Of a DNA stretch of 33,736 nt, positions 17,946 through 28,280 are shown one piece after another. Position 1 is the first letter of the stretch. Every line of letters starts with the position of its first letter. The position numbers and the translations under genes are program-made. Source of the DNA: Bimuria novae-zelandiae CBS 107.79 (Eukaryota > Ascomycota > Dothideomycetes > Pleosporales > Didymosphaeriaceae); assembly GCA_010015655.1 (NCBI GenBank), contig ML976789.1, positions 68,465 through 102,200 of the forward strand, written 5' to 3'. A model generated the notes under the pieces. It did no database searches. It was not told where the DNA came from and saw only the letters and a list, made by a program, of their open reading frames with translations.

Positions 17946-19562
17946 ATGCCAGCCACACAGGACACCCAGCAACTCCAGAAAGAAGGCAGACTAGCTTTAT
18001 CAATGCAGGCGATTCGGACTAAGCAGGTTAGAAGTCGCCGTCAGGCTGCGCGACTGTACAATATCCCCGAATCAACTATCCGCGACCGCGCTAGAGGTGC
18101 TCGCCCTCAGGCTGTTGCCAACGCCCAGAAACGAAAGCTATACCCTACAGAGGAACAGGCTCTAGTAGAGTGGATACTAGACCTCAACCGACGTGGATTT
18201 CCACCTTACATCATTGACGTACGGAGGATGGCCGACCATCTACTCGCTGCGCGCGGCCAGATCCCTGCCCCACAGCCAGTGGGTAAGAACTGGGTATCAC
18301 GCTTCATCAAGGCTCAGCCAGAACTACAGACCAAGTGGACTAGGAGCTTCCAAAGTCAGCGTGCGCGCTGTGAGGATCCTGTTAAGATCTCTGCCTGGTA
18401 CAAGCTTGTGGAGGAGACGCGACAGACATACGGCATACACGATACAGACACCTACAACTTTGACGAGACAGGTTTTATGATGGGGATCGCCTCTACGTCT
18501 AGAGTAGTGACCAGCTCAGACACTATAGGCAGGGCTATACACATACAGCCAGGCAATCGAGACTACGTTACGACGATTGAAGCCGTCTGCGCAGCTGGGT
18601 GGTCTATACCACCCTTCATCATCCTACCTGGCAAGCTCCACCAGGCCAGCTGGTACACTAACCTACCCGCTGGCTGGGTACTGGCTGTCAGCGACAATGG
18701 CTGGACGACAGATAACCTAGGGCTCGCCTGGCTAGAGCACTTCAATCGACATACAGAGTCTCGTACAGTAGGCACGTGGCGGCTACTCATTTTGGACGGT
18801 CATAGCAGCCACGCTACCCCTGAGTTCGATCAGTACTGTAGGGCACACAGGATCGTCAGCCTCTGTATGCCTGCCTACACGAGCCACCTCCTGCAGCCTC
18901 TAGATGTCGGCTGTTTCTCACCTCTCAAGACAGCGTACGGACATGAGGTGACTGAGCTAGCCAGACAGCATGTCTATCATGTAGACAAGGAAGAGTTCCT
19001 GTCAATCTACCCACGTGTACGTAAGGATGTTTTTACAGAGCAGAACATTAAGGCTGGCTTTCAAGCGACAGGGCTGGTGCCTTCCTGTCCAGATCGGGTC
19101 CTCTCATGCCTGACTATAGTCAGGACACCGTCACCACCACAGACGGGCGCTGAGCCAGCATGGACAGCTGAGACGCCTCACACTACTACTCAGGTTGAGC
19201 AGCAGGCTATGCTTATACGTAATCGTCTGCAACGACCGCCCCAGAGCCCTACACACCAGATGCTTGGGCAGCTTGTCAAAGGCTGTCAGCTTGCGATGAA
19301 CTCAGCGACTCTCTTAGCAGAGGAAGTTAAGAAGCTACGGGCAGCCAACCATCGCCGTAGACAAAGGCAGAGTAGGCAGCGACAGTATATTGCTAGAGGA
19401 GGCGCTCTACAGGCTGAGCAAGGCCGTGCTCTGGCTGCTACAGCCCATCAAGCTCTCGTTGAGGCTGGTCAAACTGCGTCTACGCCAGGTCGCCAGCGAG
19501 CACCACCAACGTGTAGCAAGTGCCATGAGCAAGGACACAAGATGACCCAGTGTAGAAAGTAG
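17946..19562 (+). CDS. Fot1/pogo DDE transposase with C-terminal zinc knuckle
   Basis: An intact 538-residue enzyme that cuts out and reinserts its element at TA sites in the nucleus. The N-terminus (about 15-65) is a psq-type helix-turn-helix (RRQAARLYNIPESTIRDR). A CENP-B/Tc5-type DNA-binding region follows at about 70-140 (EQALVEWILDLNRRGFPP, WVSRF). The DDE_1 catalytic domain carries D173 (YNFDETGFMMG), D284 (LILDGHSSH) and D320 (LLQPLDVGCFSPLK), with 35 residues between the last two, normal for pogo enzymes. The C-terminus has a basic coiled-coil-like part (EEVKKLRAANHRRRQRQ) and a CCHC zinc knuckle at C523, C526, H531, C536. The ATG sits 33 bases inside the left TIR. No stop or missing catalytic residue was seen, so this copy may be active. 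Confidence 0.96.
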   Translation: MPATQDTQQLQKEGRLALSMQAIRTKQVRSRRQAARLYNIPESTIRDRARGARPQAVANAQKRKLYPTEEQALVEWILDLNRRGFPPYIIDVRRMADHLLAARGQIPAPQPVGKNWVSRFIKAQPELQTKWTRSFQSQRARCEDPVKISAWYKLVEETRQTYGIHDTDTYNFDETGFMMGIASTSRVVTSSDTIGRAIHIQPGNRDYVTTIEAVCAAGWSIPPFIILPGKLHQASWYTNLPAGWVLAVSDNGWTTDNLGLAWLEHFNRHTESRTVGTWRLLILDGHSSHATPEFDQYCRAHRIVSLCMPAYTSHLLQPLDVGCFSPLKTAYGHEVTELARQHVYHVDKEEFLSIYPRVRKDVFTEQNIKAGFQATGLVPSCPDRVLSCLTIVRTPSPPQTGAEPAWTAETPHTTTQVEQQAMLIRNRLQRPPQSPTHQMLGQLVKGCQLAMNSATLLAEEVKKLRAANHRRRQRQSRQRQYIARGGALQAEQGRALAATAHQALVEAGQTASTPGRQRAPPTCSKCHEQGHKMTQCRK

Positions 19563-19641
19563 CTAGCTATCTATATATGAAGTTGCATACAGAAATACCC
19601 TCTGGTTGTTGAGTAATCGGTGTTGAGGTGTCGCGCGTCTG

Positions 19642-19690
19642 GGTGGGGTGCGCGGATGACTGGTGTGCGCGGATGACTGGTGGAACACGT
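19642..19690 (-). repeat. right TIR of element A
   Basis: 49 bases, perfect inverted match to 17864-17912, ending GGAACACGT before the TA at 19691-19692. Confidence 0.95.
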
Positions 19691-19692
19691 TA

Positions 19693-19979
19693 AGTTACAC
19701 GGTATTAATAAGCAATAGTATCCTAGGATAACGTCTTTCTATACAACCTCACTTGCCATTGCTAGTAGTGGTGTTGAGTAACGCTTTGATTGGCGGCGTA
19801 GGCTCTCACGTGCGGAGTAAGAGGGAATGTGGAGGTATGCTCTTGCTCGTTTCCTCTACTTAGCAGCGTGTCGGCCACTCTTACGCTATTTATTGTTATT
19901 GTTTTAGGTTTAGGTTGAGTGGTAAGGTCTGGCCTGTAAGGAACTGTTTTTATAGGGCGAATAGCTAATGTAGGTTAGT
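19693..19979. other. flank between element A and the tyrosine-recombinase retroelement
   Basis: Mixed composition, no gene seen. It is probably the 3' untranslated end of the minus-strand retroelement that starts at about 19980. I could not find the terminal or split repeats expected of a DIRS-like element. Confidence 0.4.
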
Positions 19980-22308
19980 CTTGTAGTAGCGTCTTACTGC
20001 GTCCGAGGACTATCTGCCTAAGGCCTGTATCTGTTCTATAGTGAGGTGTTGATTGTAGGCGTGTTGGGCCGCCCCTTTGCGGAAGCTGTGGCCTGTGTAG
20101 CCTAGAGCACTTTTGCCGCATCTCTAAAGGCGGGCTAATAGTAGCTGTAGCACTCTTGCACGTGTGAAGGCTCCGTTATAGAGGCGAAAGAGTGGCTAAT
20201 TGTCCTCTAGCTAGCTCCGTAACGGAAAATAGCCTTAGCCCTGTTGCGGGAAGCAATTTTGGTCCCGTTACGGGAAAGAGTCCTGTTGCAGGAGGTTTGT
20301 TATGTGCTGGCTTAGGCAGGCAGCGTCGTACAATACTGTAATAACTATGTTTACGCCTTTGTTGTTAAGGTCTATCTTGCTCTGTGGAAGATGTAAAACA
20401 AAGTAGTCTCTTGTTGCTAAGCCTGTTACGCAGCGGCGGGTAAGATTTTCTGTGTAGAAACGTCTTATATCTTTAAGATCTAAATCTTTGTGGGTGAATT
20501 TACCTATTCTTAGAAAGCCCGCAAAGGCTAGTAAGAACGCTACGTTTAGATTAACTATATTTATTAGGTGCTCTCTGCTAGATGCTTTCTTTAAGAGTAT
20601 ATTAATTAGCGTGTCTCTCGTGATTGGTACTTAATTGTGCCCTAACTTCTTTAGAAATAGGTTCTTTACGTCTTATATAAGCCTTTGGACATGACTGCTG
20701 TTAAATACATCGACCAGGAGGTCGAGATTTATGTAGACTAACTATAGAGCTGCGACGTAGCTCTAGATTATTATGCTATTAATTTGGCCTTATAGCGGGA
20801 GGTTACTGCTATTTACCTATTTTACTATCTAATAACCAAGGCTGGTGCGCGTTGCTAGCTATTTTAGGAGATTATTTAGCGCACAGAACTGCTTGTAGGA
20901 CTTGGCCGCTAAGCTATAGTTCTATTTTGTGTTGGGCTTAAGGCCTGCCTATAGCAGCTTAGCGTATAGGTAAGACTTAATTACTAATTGTACAAGCTTA
21001 ACAAACTCTAGGGGCGGTTTAATAGGAAGGGCATTTGCTAGTTTTTAGTAAAGTTAGCTATAAGGGGCTAGTTAAATTGTAATAAGGCATTAGTAAGAGC
21101 ATTATCCCGCGTTAAGATTTATTATAAGTATAGGGTAACGTCTATTGCCGTAGCTTGTATAAGGATTTCGCAGAGGTAATCCATAGAGGCCTGTCCTTAG
21201 GTGGTTTTATCCTTTAGGCTGGTCTCTGCTATTGTGTTATCTGTATAGACAATTACTATGCTATGCGCCTAGTTTGCGCCCTAGAGCTTAAAGGCTAGCT
21301 TAATTACGCGAATCTCTAGTGCGTTTATTTAAAGACTTTGTTTATCTTGCTTAAGTTTATATAAGAAGGCGTGCTATTACGGCACCTTCTTTAAATAGGA
21401 CTACTAGTCCCCCTGTGCGGGGTTGCCCGTGTACTAAAAGGCGCCTATTGCTCTATTTAATGCGTTAGTAAAGAGATAATGGACAGGGCGGCTGGCATTG
21501 TTGAATAGCCATATTCTGTTAAACTGTGGTAGCAGGTCTCTTTACTAGGTTAGGTCTTTAGTTACACCTTTAGTAAGTGGGCGGAAGCTTTTAGGCTTCG
21601 CGAATGTGGCTATATAATCCTATAGTTGTCTTAAGAACGTACGTCCTAGCGTGACGACTTAGCTATAGAAGCTAAGGAATCTAGCTATCTTATAGGCTTA
21701 TAGCTATGTAAGTCTATTGTTGGCGAGCGCCGTTAAGACTAGCTAAATTACCTTATTAAGTTTTCTTTTTAGAAGGCGAGCCGTTATAGAGATTATATTA
21801 ATCTTAACTCTTAAGCCTTCTATAGTAGTGCCTACGGCGTCTTTAGTGCCGTTACGGCGTAAGCCTAGCACGTTAGTAATTACGTTATAGTCTTTATTAA
21901 TTAATTAAAGTACTTCCTCCGCCGGTGTTGCTAACGGCTTAAGGACGTATATGAAGTTGTCTAAATAGTATACGAGGTATTTCTATCTAAGGTGTAACTA
22001 GAGTGCCTAATAGAAGCCTTCTGCGAATAAGTTAAATAGGAAGGGTGCTGTACGTAGGCTAAAGGGGAGGCAGTTCTCGTGGTAGAACTGGCCGTGCCAC
22101 TAGAAGCTAAGTAGCTATTGTTAGTGTAGTGCTACTAGTATTATCCTAAAGGCGTCCTTAAGGTCCTTTTTAATAAGAAGGGCTCCTCTACCTGCGTGGC
22201 GTACTAGCTTAAAGATGTCTTTTACTATAGTGTAGTGTAGTGTAGCGACGTTAGGGTGTATCTAGTCATTAACCGAGTCGCCTATAGGATGGGAGAGATA
22301 ATGTATTC
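19980..22308 (-). pseudogene. RT - RNase H - tyrosine recombinase retroelement (DIRS-like), RIP-damaged
   Basis: The minus strand reads, through many TAG/TAA stops, as one polyprotein. The reverse transcriptase comes first: SHPIGDSVND near 22265-22295, DLKDAFRI near 22140-22165, LPFSLRTAPFLFNLFAEGF near 22000-22060, and the catalytic YYLDN at about 21957-21970 (family YLDD, second Asp now Asn). RNase H follows at about 21140-21480 (INALEIR, VYTDNTIAE). The C-terminus is a tyrosine recombinase: FLRIGKFT near 20510, the HxxR box GHSFRKGAAQHA at about 20045-20085, and LGR*SSDAVRRYY near 19985-20025, where the stop replaces Trp and the last Tyr is the nucleophile. This order is that of DIRS/Ngaro-type elements, which integrate by recombinase instead of a DDE integrase. 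The N-terminal part is missing; the copy stops at 22308 against a foreign LTR end. Confidence 0.75.
20210..20295. repeat. imperfect minisatellite inside the recombinase coding region
   Basis: Four degenerate units of about 20-24 bases with cores CTCCGTAACGGAAAA, CCTGTTGCGGGAAGC, CCCGTTACGGGAAAG and CCTGTTGCAGGAGG. They lie between the first Arg region and the HxxR box of the tyrosine recombinase, where the reading gives repeated Gln-Gln and Phe-Pro. Confidence 0.55.
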
Positions 22309-22350
22309 TGTGTGCGTACCACAGCAGGAGGCGAACTGGGTTAATTCCTA
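22309..22350 (-). repeat. LTR-end fragment of the Copia 3 family
   Basis: 35 bases at 22308-22342 equal 32356-32390 in the opposite orientation (GCTGTGGTACGCACACAG end); similarity continues a little to AGATAG. In Copia 3 this is the last part of the LTR just before the primer-binding site. Here it directly abuts the retroelement coding region on one side and an AGT repeat plus the LINE on the other. Confidence 0.65.
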
Positions 22351-22354
22351 TCTA

Positions 22355-22378
22355 AGTAGTAGTAGTAGTAGTAGTAGT
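22355..22378 (+). repeat. (AGT)8 microsatellite, possible LINE tail
   Basis: Eight perfect AGT units. On the minus strand this is (ACT)8 at the 3' end of the LINE, where non-LTR elements often carry a simple-repeat tail. It could also have expanded inside the LTR fragment. Confidence 0.7.
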
Positions 22379-22599
22379 ATTAATTATCGTCCAGGAACGT
22401 AAAGTTCAAGCCTCCCATGGGGCATAGGGACGCGCCGAGCAGCTGCTTTAGGGCCAGCCAAAGTAGTGAAGGCGTTTCTTGCTATAAAGCTATTGCCGTC
22501 TCTTGCAGCGGCTCGTGAGAGTCCGCCCCCCTCCGTGCGGGGGCTAAATCCTTGTCTTCTTGCCTATAGGCTGAGGTGTCTGGGTTTATCTATTATACA

Positions 22600-25500
22600 T
22601 ATAGTCTAATAATAAGAGTAGAGTAGGAGCAGCTTAATCTTTTGTGAGCTCGAGTAGAAGTTGGAAATCATTTGGCTCTAGTGCCTTTAGGTATTCCACG
22701 CCTTCCTTGGTGGTGTTGGGGGGGCACGCTGGCCGCTTTGGCCAGTAACCGAACTTTCGAACTGATCGTGGGCAGTGTACGATGTGGTCAGGCGCTAGGT
22801 CTACGCTGTAGGGGTATTTCGTGACGGCGTCTTTATGCCTGAATTTCTTATAGTACTAGGCGTAGTGTCCATGGCGGGTGCGCATGGACAGGAGCTTAGC
22901 AAGCGTTAAACGTTAAAGGGTAAGCTCCTTTGGCTGTTTTATGGGGCGGTAAGTGAGGTCCCATTGTATGTACTATTTAGATAACTTGGGTGAGCGGGCG
23001 CGCTACCAGTCTATCTTAGCGCTCCTCGTGTGGGCGCGTACGTCTGAATTGAGGCCTGAGACTGTAGGCTTAGCTGCCATGCCGTATAGAGGTCGGGGAG
23101 ACTTTGCCGCGTCGTTAGCTAGCTAGTCTACTAATTTATTCTCTTCTATTTTGCAGTAACCTGGGGCCTACTAAATAGTGATGTCTAGGTTCTCTATTAT
23201 CTCTTGGCACCTAACGAACGCCTATTATAAAGAGGGGGATGGGTTGCCTCTTATGCACTATATAACAGAAGTGCTGTTAATGCACATGTATATGCGTCTT
23301 AGCTAGTAGGTAGGCGTAATAAGCGTGTGGGCGAGTCCCCGCCAAGCGCCAATAGCTTTAGCGTCGAAAACGTGGGACCTAGGGTTAAGGGAGCCATTGC
23401 CCTATAGGATAAGGGCCTATCCTTCGTATATAGCGTAGCCATACGTGACGTGTTTGACGCCGTCAATCTATTGTTCAGAGCTGTCTAAGAAGACGGTAAT
23501 AGCGGTTGGTAGGAGGAAAGCCTACCACTCCTTAAAGAGACGGGCGGCGTCCTTCTTGGCTGCCTGGTCTGTGGGGTCGGTGCGGCTCCCGGGGGAGTAG
23601 TGGGGGGCGCGGAAATCTGGTTAAGGTACTAGGTTAAAGATCTGTGCGAGTTGTTATACCTTTAAGTAGGCTCTTTATAGGAGGCCTGCGCCTTGGCCTC
23701 TTCTAACTATAGGTAGGAGGGTCCTAGTAGTTAGCGGGTGTTTATCGTTAACTATTAGCAGGTGTGCTGTAAAGCGAAACTTACATATCTTAAGTACTAC
23801 TATCGCTAAGGGGAGTCCTGCGTCCTAGAAGACGGCGATAGTAGGTGTGGTCTAATAGGCTAGCGCGACGGCTCTATATATCTGCTTAAGAACTTTGTTA
23901 AGTGCGTTAATGTGCCAGCCTAGTTAGGTGCTTACCTTAGCGCTTCTTAATTAGCACATGATTCTAGAGGGCTTGGTTCTGCCTCTATACTAGGCTTCCG
24001 CACCGTAAAGGAGCCGTGGGAGGACGTAGGCGATCACCGCCTTGCAGAGGGACTTTGGTAGGGGGCCATGTTTAATCCGAGCTAAGCTGCGGATGTAGTG
24101 TGCGACAACCCTTGTCTTAGCAGCGCGAGTCGCGACGTGGGCCTTAAAGGTTAGCTTCCTGTTAAACTATACGCCTAGCTAGCGCAGGGCCCCGTTCCCA
24201 CTCCTAGGGAGAATAGGGTGTATGGTAAGGTTCTCGTTAACGATACAGGGAGGCGCGTAGTCTCCTTTCTGCTATGTAAGATGTATTATTTCGAGCTTAT
24301 TTAGTAAGAAAGCGATCTTATTATCCGCGCTATATCTAATAATATTACGGACGTCTTCCGCGATTTATTCAACGTTGTAGTCTAGGCTGTAAGTGGCTCT
24401 ATATAGGCAAATATTGTCAGCATATCCAAATCGTAGCGTGGTGTCCTAGAGGAGAAGTTCCGCCAGGTACAGCATATAGATAACCGGTAAGAGGGGCGAG
24501 CCCTGTGGGGTGCCGCAGGCCACTAGGTGGCGGCCGGATTGGTGTTGGCCATGGCGGACAAGTATGTGTTGGTTTATAAGAATATTGCGCGTGAGCACGA
24601 GCACTTTTTAGTGCTAGCCTTATCCTTTTATTTAGTGTAGTAGGCGATTGACGAGGAGGGCGTTAAAGGCCCTAAGCATGTTCATAGTAACTATAGTAAC
24701 GTGCTGGCCTTTGCTAAAGGCCAGTTCTACGTCGTGGGTAAAGGTGGCAATTAAATCCATAGCTAACCTTTTTAGCAGAGCCCCTCTATATTAGGGGCTT
24801 AGTACGCCATGCAGCACAGCTAAGTGGGCTATGCGCTGGGCGACAATCCTTTCGAATCCCTTGCCGAGGCAGAGTAGCATGGCGAGGGGTCTCATAGAGC
24901 CTGGAACCGTGTAGTCCTTCTTGCCATGCTTCCTAATAAACACGATCTCTCCGTCCTTCTAGGCGGCGGGGTAGTGATTAAGCTTAAGTAGGTCGCGGTA
25001 GATGTCGCAGACGTACTGTCTAATATAGTTCCAGCATGCTGTAAGCAGCCAGACGGTTATACTATCTGCGCCTAGTAAGGTGCTAGAGACCCTAATTACG
25101 CAGCGCTCCGTCTCTTTAATAGACAGGTATGTGTCCTAAGGGATTATAGGGTTCTCTTGTAGGGAGGGCAGTTCTAGCAGGTCGTTCTTTAGCGTAAATC
25201 TATAAAGTAGTGCTTGTTAAAGCATCTTAGCCTTGTCCTTGTCCTTAGTCGCCTCTACGCCTCTAAAGACCATTAGCGCCTGGGTCCTAGTAGGTTCTAG
25301 CTTATGCTAGTTAATAATTTAGAAAAGTTCTTAGTTATTTACCGCGTTGTCTATAGTGTATTGCTAGTATTCCTTCTTTACTTTGCGGACTATTGCTAAG
25401 AAGGTGCGCGTCTCCTCGGAGGGACCCCGCCTAGTATAGCTATCTAGCGAGTTTAAGTGTGCCTGGTAAGCTTGTTTGCAGGCGTCCGTCCACCACGGCG

Positions 25501-26430
25501 CCAAATGGCCTGTCCCTCTTTTCTTCCTGCCTGCTATCTCTAGGGCGTTTATAAGGACTTCTTCTAGGGCAGCAACGCGCCTGTCAACGTGCTTGCGAGT
25601 CTGTGGCCCGTTTAAGCTAGGGGTGCCCTTTATCCTATTAGTAACAGCGTTAATGAATAGCGGGAGCTTTGTAGTAGGGATTCTATATTAGAACTGGTTA
25701 AGCGGCTCCTGTCTCTTGCCGGGTATCGTAGTAACTAGCGTGTTGTAGTCTGAGCCGCAGTTTATGTCCGCTCGTACCGCTGTGGTAGCGAAGGGGATGT
25801 TACAGAAGGAGAGGTCTATAACGTGTCCCGCACGGTGGGTGGGGACCCCAGGCTCTCTAATATAGTCTATGCCGCTGTCTGTAGCCTATTAGGCCAGTTC
25901 GGCGCCGCTATGTGTAGTCGTGACACCAGGTTCGAATATGTTATGTTTAGCGTTAAGGTCGCCCCTAGCTAGGCATCTGTTAGGCAGGGTAAGGTGGGTA
26001 ATGTAGTTAAGAACGGGCGTAGTCTGTGGCGCCTAGTAGGCATTAAGTATTAAGATTCCGTTAACGTTAATCTACTGCATATCCTAGTTATAGAGTGGAG
26101 TGCGTGGTGTGATTTTTAATTAGTTTCCCTTACGGGTAAAGATAAGGACCTAGGGGCAGTCTACCTCCCAGGTCTCCTAGCTATCCTAGCCATCCACTAG
26201 TAGGTAGAGGTTATAGCCAGGGTGGTTCGAAGTGCGTGTGCCTAGCCAGGTAGCCGGCTCTTGCATACAGATGACGTCGATGCCCTCCCTAAAAGTAATC
26301 TTAAGGGTGGCTGTATGTGCTGGGCCGCTTTTACTAATATTTATCTAGCATACTTTAATATTAGGCTCCCTGCGTGGGGTGGGTCTGCGGCGGTTGTTCC
26401 TTATTAGCTTAAGGATTCGTCCATGGTCTA
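22600..26430 (-). pseudogene. LINE ORF2: endonuclease, reverse transcriptase, RNase H remnant
   Basis: Minus-strand reading in order: the apurinic-type endonuclease at 26400-25690 with VICMQEPATWLG, GDLNAKHNIFEPG, and SDYNTL, where the usual SDH has become SDY (His CAC to TAC); reverse transcriptase with CGTPQGSPLLPVIYMLYLAE near 24470-24530 and FGYADN at about 24410-24430 (family FADD/YADD, so Asp to Asn); RNase H with FLDSSEQ near 23480-23495; and a Cys/His tail (DHIVHCPRSVRKFGYWPKRPACP) near 22725-22790. In a live element these would nick the target, copy the RNA and remove it. TAG and TAA codons throughout make it dead. The reading ends near 22600; 22380-22600 would be the 3' UTR. Confidence 0.85.
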
Positions 26431-26439
26431 GTCCTCCTG

Positions 26440-28131
26440 TAAGGAGGACTATGTGTGCTCTTCCTGTCTCGCGCTTCTAGCAAAAAGCGCGGCGAGGTTT
26501 AGGCTGCCGCTTGTAGGCGCAGAGGACCGCATAGGCCTGTTCGATAGGCGTGGAGCGGCTTGTCGTGAGGCGGTGTCAGGGTACGGGGTCGAGCGTCGAG
26601 GTCCTCTTAGGGGACGATGGCTTTGGGTCACCAGTTCCTGCTCTGGCTAACTTGGTATTATTAACACAGGCTCAGTTTGGTTATTGTCTTCTCCGCTAGG
26701 GGAGGTGCCCTAGCCCTGGGCGGTGGGCTTAGGTTAAGGGTGTAGGTTATGCAACTAGTTAAAGGCCTTTTATCTAGCGCGTCTTAGTGTTGCTAGTTCG
26801 CGGCGAGTTAGTTAAATAATACGGCTATTTACTCGCCTAGGTTTAACTAGGCAGGTGGGGTTGTCTGCGGCGTGTAGGCCACGATAGTTAGGGTATTATT
26901 ATTTATAAGCGCAGTCGTCTCCTATTAGGCCTTCGTGCTCGCTAGGTTTCTTTCTATAGTTACGGTAGCAGGGTGTGCGTATATAGCGTGCTACGTTGCA
27001 GTAGCCCTGGTAGCCAGGGTTATAGCGTTCTATAGCTCGCTTCTTACTTATCTCGCGGGAAAGGTCGCTGGCACTAAAGAGGCAAAAAGCCACCGCAGGC
27101 TTTTTAAAGGACACTATCTAGGTAGTATGTCTAAATTAATTAGGGCCATGTTAAGAAGGATAATAGTTTACAGGGTGTTATTTTGTCTGCGTGTAAACCT
27201 TATCCGCTATTATTTAGAGGGAGTAGGGCACGTCTTCCCCTAGCAGCAAGTAGTAGCTGCTAGGTACTCTAGGTATAGTATAGTTAACCTATCGCGTGGG
27301 TAACTTAGCGCTGTTAGCTTTAATAGATCTTATTATTAATTCTTTCTTTTCCTGTTCTATAAGTTGCTGTCGTATGTTGTTGGAGGCTAGGGTGATGGCC
27401 CACCCAGTGCAGGTCCTTGTGGCCGTAGGGATAGCGCTAGGGTCGAGCCCTGTAGCGGCGCAGATAGCCGTTCGTATAGTAAAGGCAGAGATCTGGCCTA
27501 ACTGGTTAGCCAGGTCCGCGACTGTAAGTAAAATCCGTGGGTCTATTGCCTATCTAGGTGTGGTTTGCTACTTATCCGTGGTTATGGATTTTCTGCTGCT
27601 GCCTGTGGTCGTCGTGTATCCGCTGTCTCTGTAGGAGGCGGATGCTACGCTTGCCTATGTCCTTTAGGGCTAGGCGGCAAGGCCGCTGTCGCTGTCCGTA
27701 GTGTAGGCGGTGGTTGTCGAGTCGTAGCCGGTCCTAGCTACATTCGGACGAGGGCTTGGCGTAGCCGAATTTTTTAGTGTCTATATAAGGCGGTTGCGGA
27801 GGGTAGAGGCAGCCGCTAGCTCCTCTAGGCGCTTAAGATTAGTAACGCAGTAGTTAATAGCTTTAGCTATAGCTATTATAACTTTCTTTTAGGTCTCTGC
27901 CGCCTTGCGCGTAGCCGTAAGGTGGGAGGTAAGGGCATTAGCCGCTGTGTCTGTAGTAGCTTCTGGGCGGATAGGCACGCCTCCACCAAAGGAAAGGCGT
28001 CTAGGAGGGTAGATATCGGTCTGTTAGCGCTTCCTAGAGGGGTGCTGGATGTTAGTCTGTCGTGTAGACTCAGGGTCTGCGGGGCGGGTCGCTATAGAGG
28101 CCCCCGGAAGGGGCCTCTAAGGCGTCTCCAT
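26440..28131 (-). pseudogene. LINE ORF1 (gag-like) remnant
   Basis: The probable start codon is at 28131-28129. The minus-strand reading begins METP*RPLPGAS, then Ala/Thr-rich and helical sequence (NLKRLEELAAASTLRNRL). Near 26850-27060 it gives YCNVARYIRTPCYRNYRKKP and, further on, DDCAYK**YPNYRGLHAADN. These are CCHC zinc-knuckle repeats of gag type in which several Cys codons (TGC/TGT) have become Tyr (TAC/TAT) by G-to-A change. Several frames break in the middle (27300-27750). The protein would have bound the element RNA. It ends close to the ORF2 start near 26430. Confidence 0.7.
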
Positions 28132-28280
28132 CGCTATTATCAGCCCACCGCACGCGTGCGGTGCCTGAGGATGGCTAGGAGTAGGATTTTAGGTGAAAGT
28201 GAGATGAACGGGATAAAGATTTCGCAATTTTTACCACTTTCTCGAAATTCCTAAAGTTGGTGAAGGTGTGAGTACTCACG

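Larger units (their letters stand above)
17864..19690 (+). mobile_element. complete Fot1/pogo element A
   Basis: 1827 bases with perfect 49-base inverted repeats (17864-17912 and 19642-19690) starting ACGTGTTCCACCAG, and TA on both sides (17862-17863 and 19691-19692). Each TIR contains the 17-base unit CACCAGTCATCCGCGCA twice in tandem, probably the transposase binding sites. It has one intact transposase gene and no RIP damage, and its 5' 275 bases are identical to copy A2 at 1-275. It looks recent and possibly still mobile. Confidence 0.96.
22355..28190 (-). mobile_element. Tad1-like LINE (non-LTR retrotransposon), RIP-damaged
   Basis: About 5.8 kb in minus orientation with the two-ORF plan of Tad-type elements: a gag-like ORF1 with CCHC knuckles, then ORF2 with endonuclease, reverse transcriptase, RNase H and a C-terminal zinc-finger-like tail. 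The 3' end is probably the (ACT)8 tail at 22378-22355. The 5' end lies near 28190 but is not sharply defined, and I found no target-site duplication. Stops at Trp and Gln codons and lost catalytic residues show RIP. Confidence 0.85.

Noticed and set aside
18193..18790. Overlapping frames inside the pogo A transposase gene
   Set aside because: Shadows of the intact 538-residue frame with complete catalytic triad.
19980..22308. Starship captain (DUF3435 tyrosine recombinase) carrying the NLR gene as cargo
   Set aside because: Tempting because Starships often carry NLR genes, but this recombinase follows RT and RNase H in the same reading direction, is RIP-dead, and lies outside the NLR block. 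No captain-like single gene at an element edge was seen.
26935..28254. Plus-strand open frames in the LINE region
   Set aside because: They are antisense to the gag-like ORF1, whose decayed zinc knuckles are readable on the minus strand.
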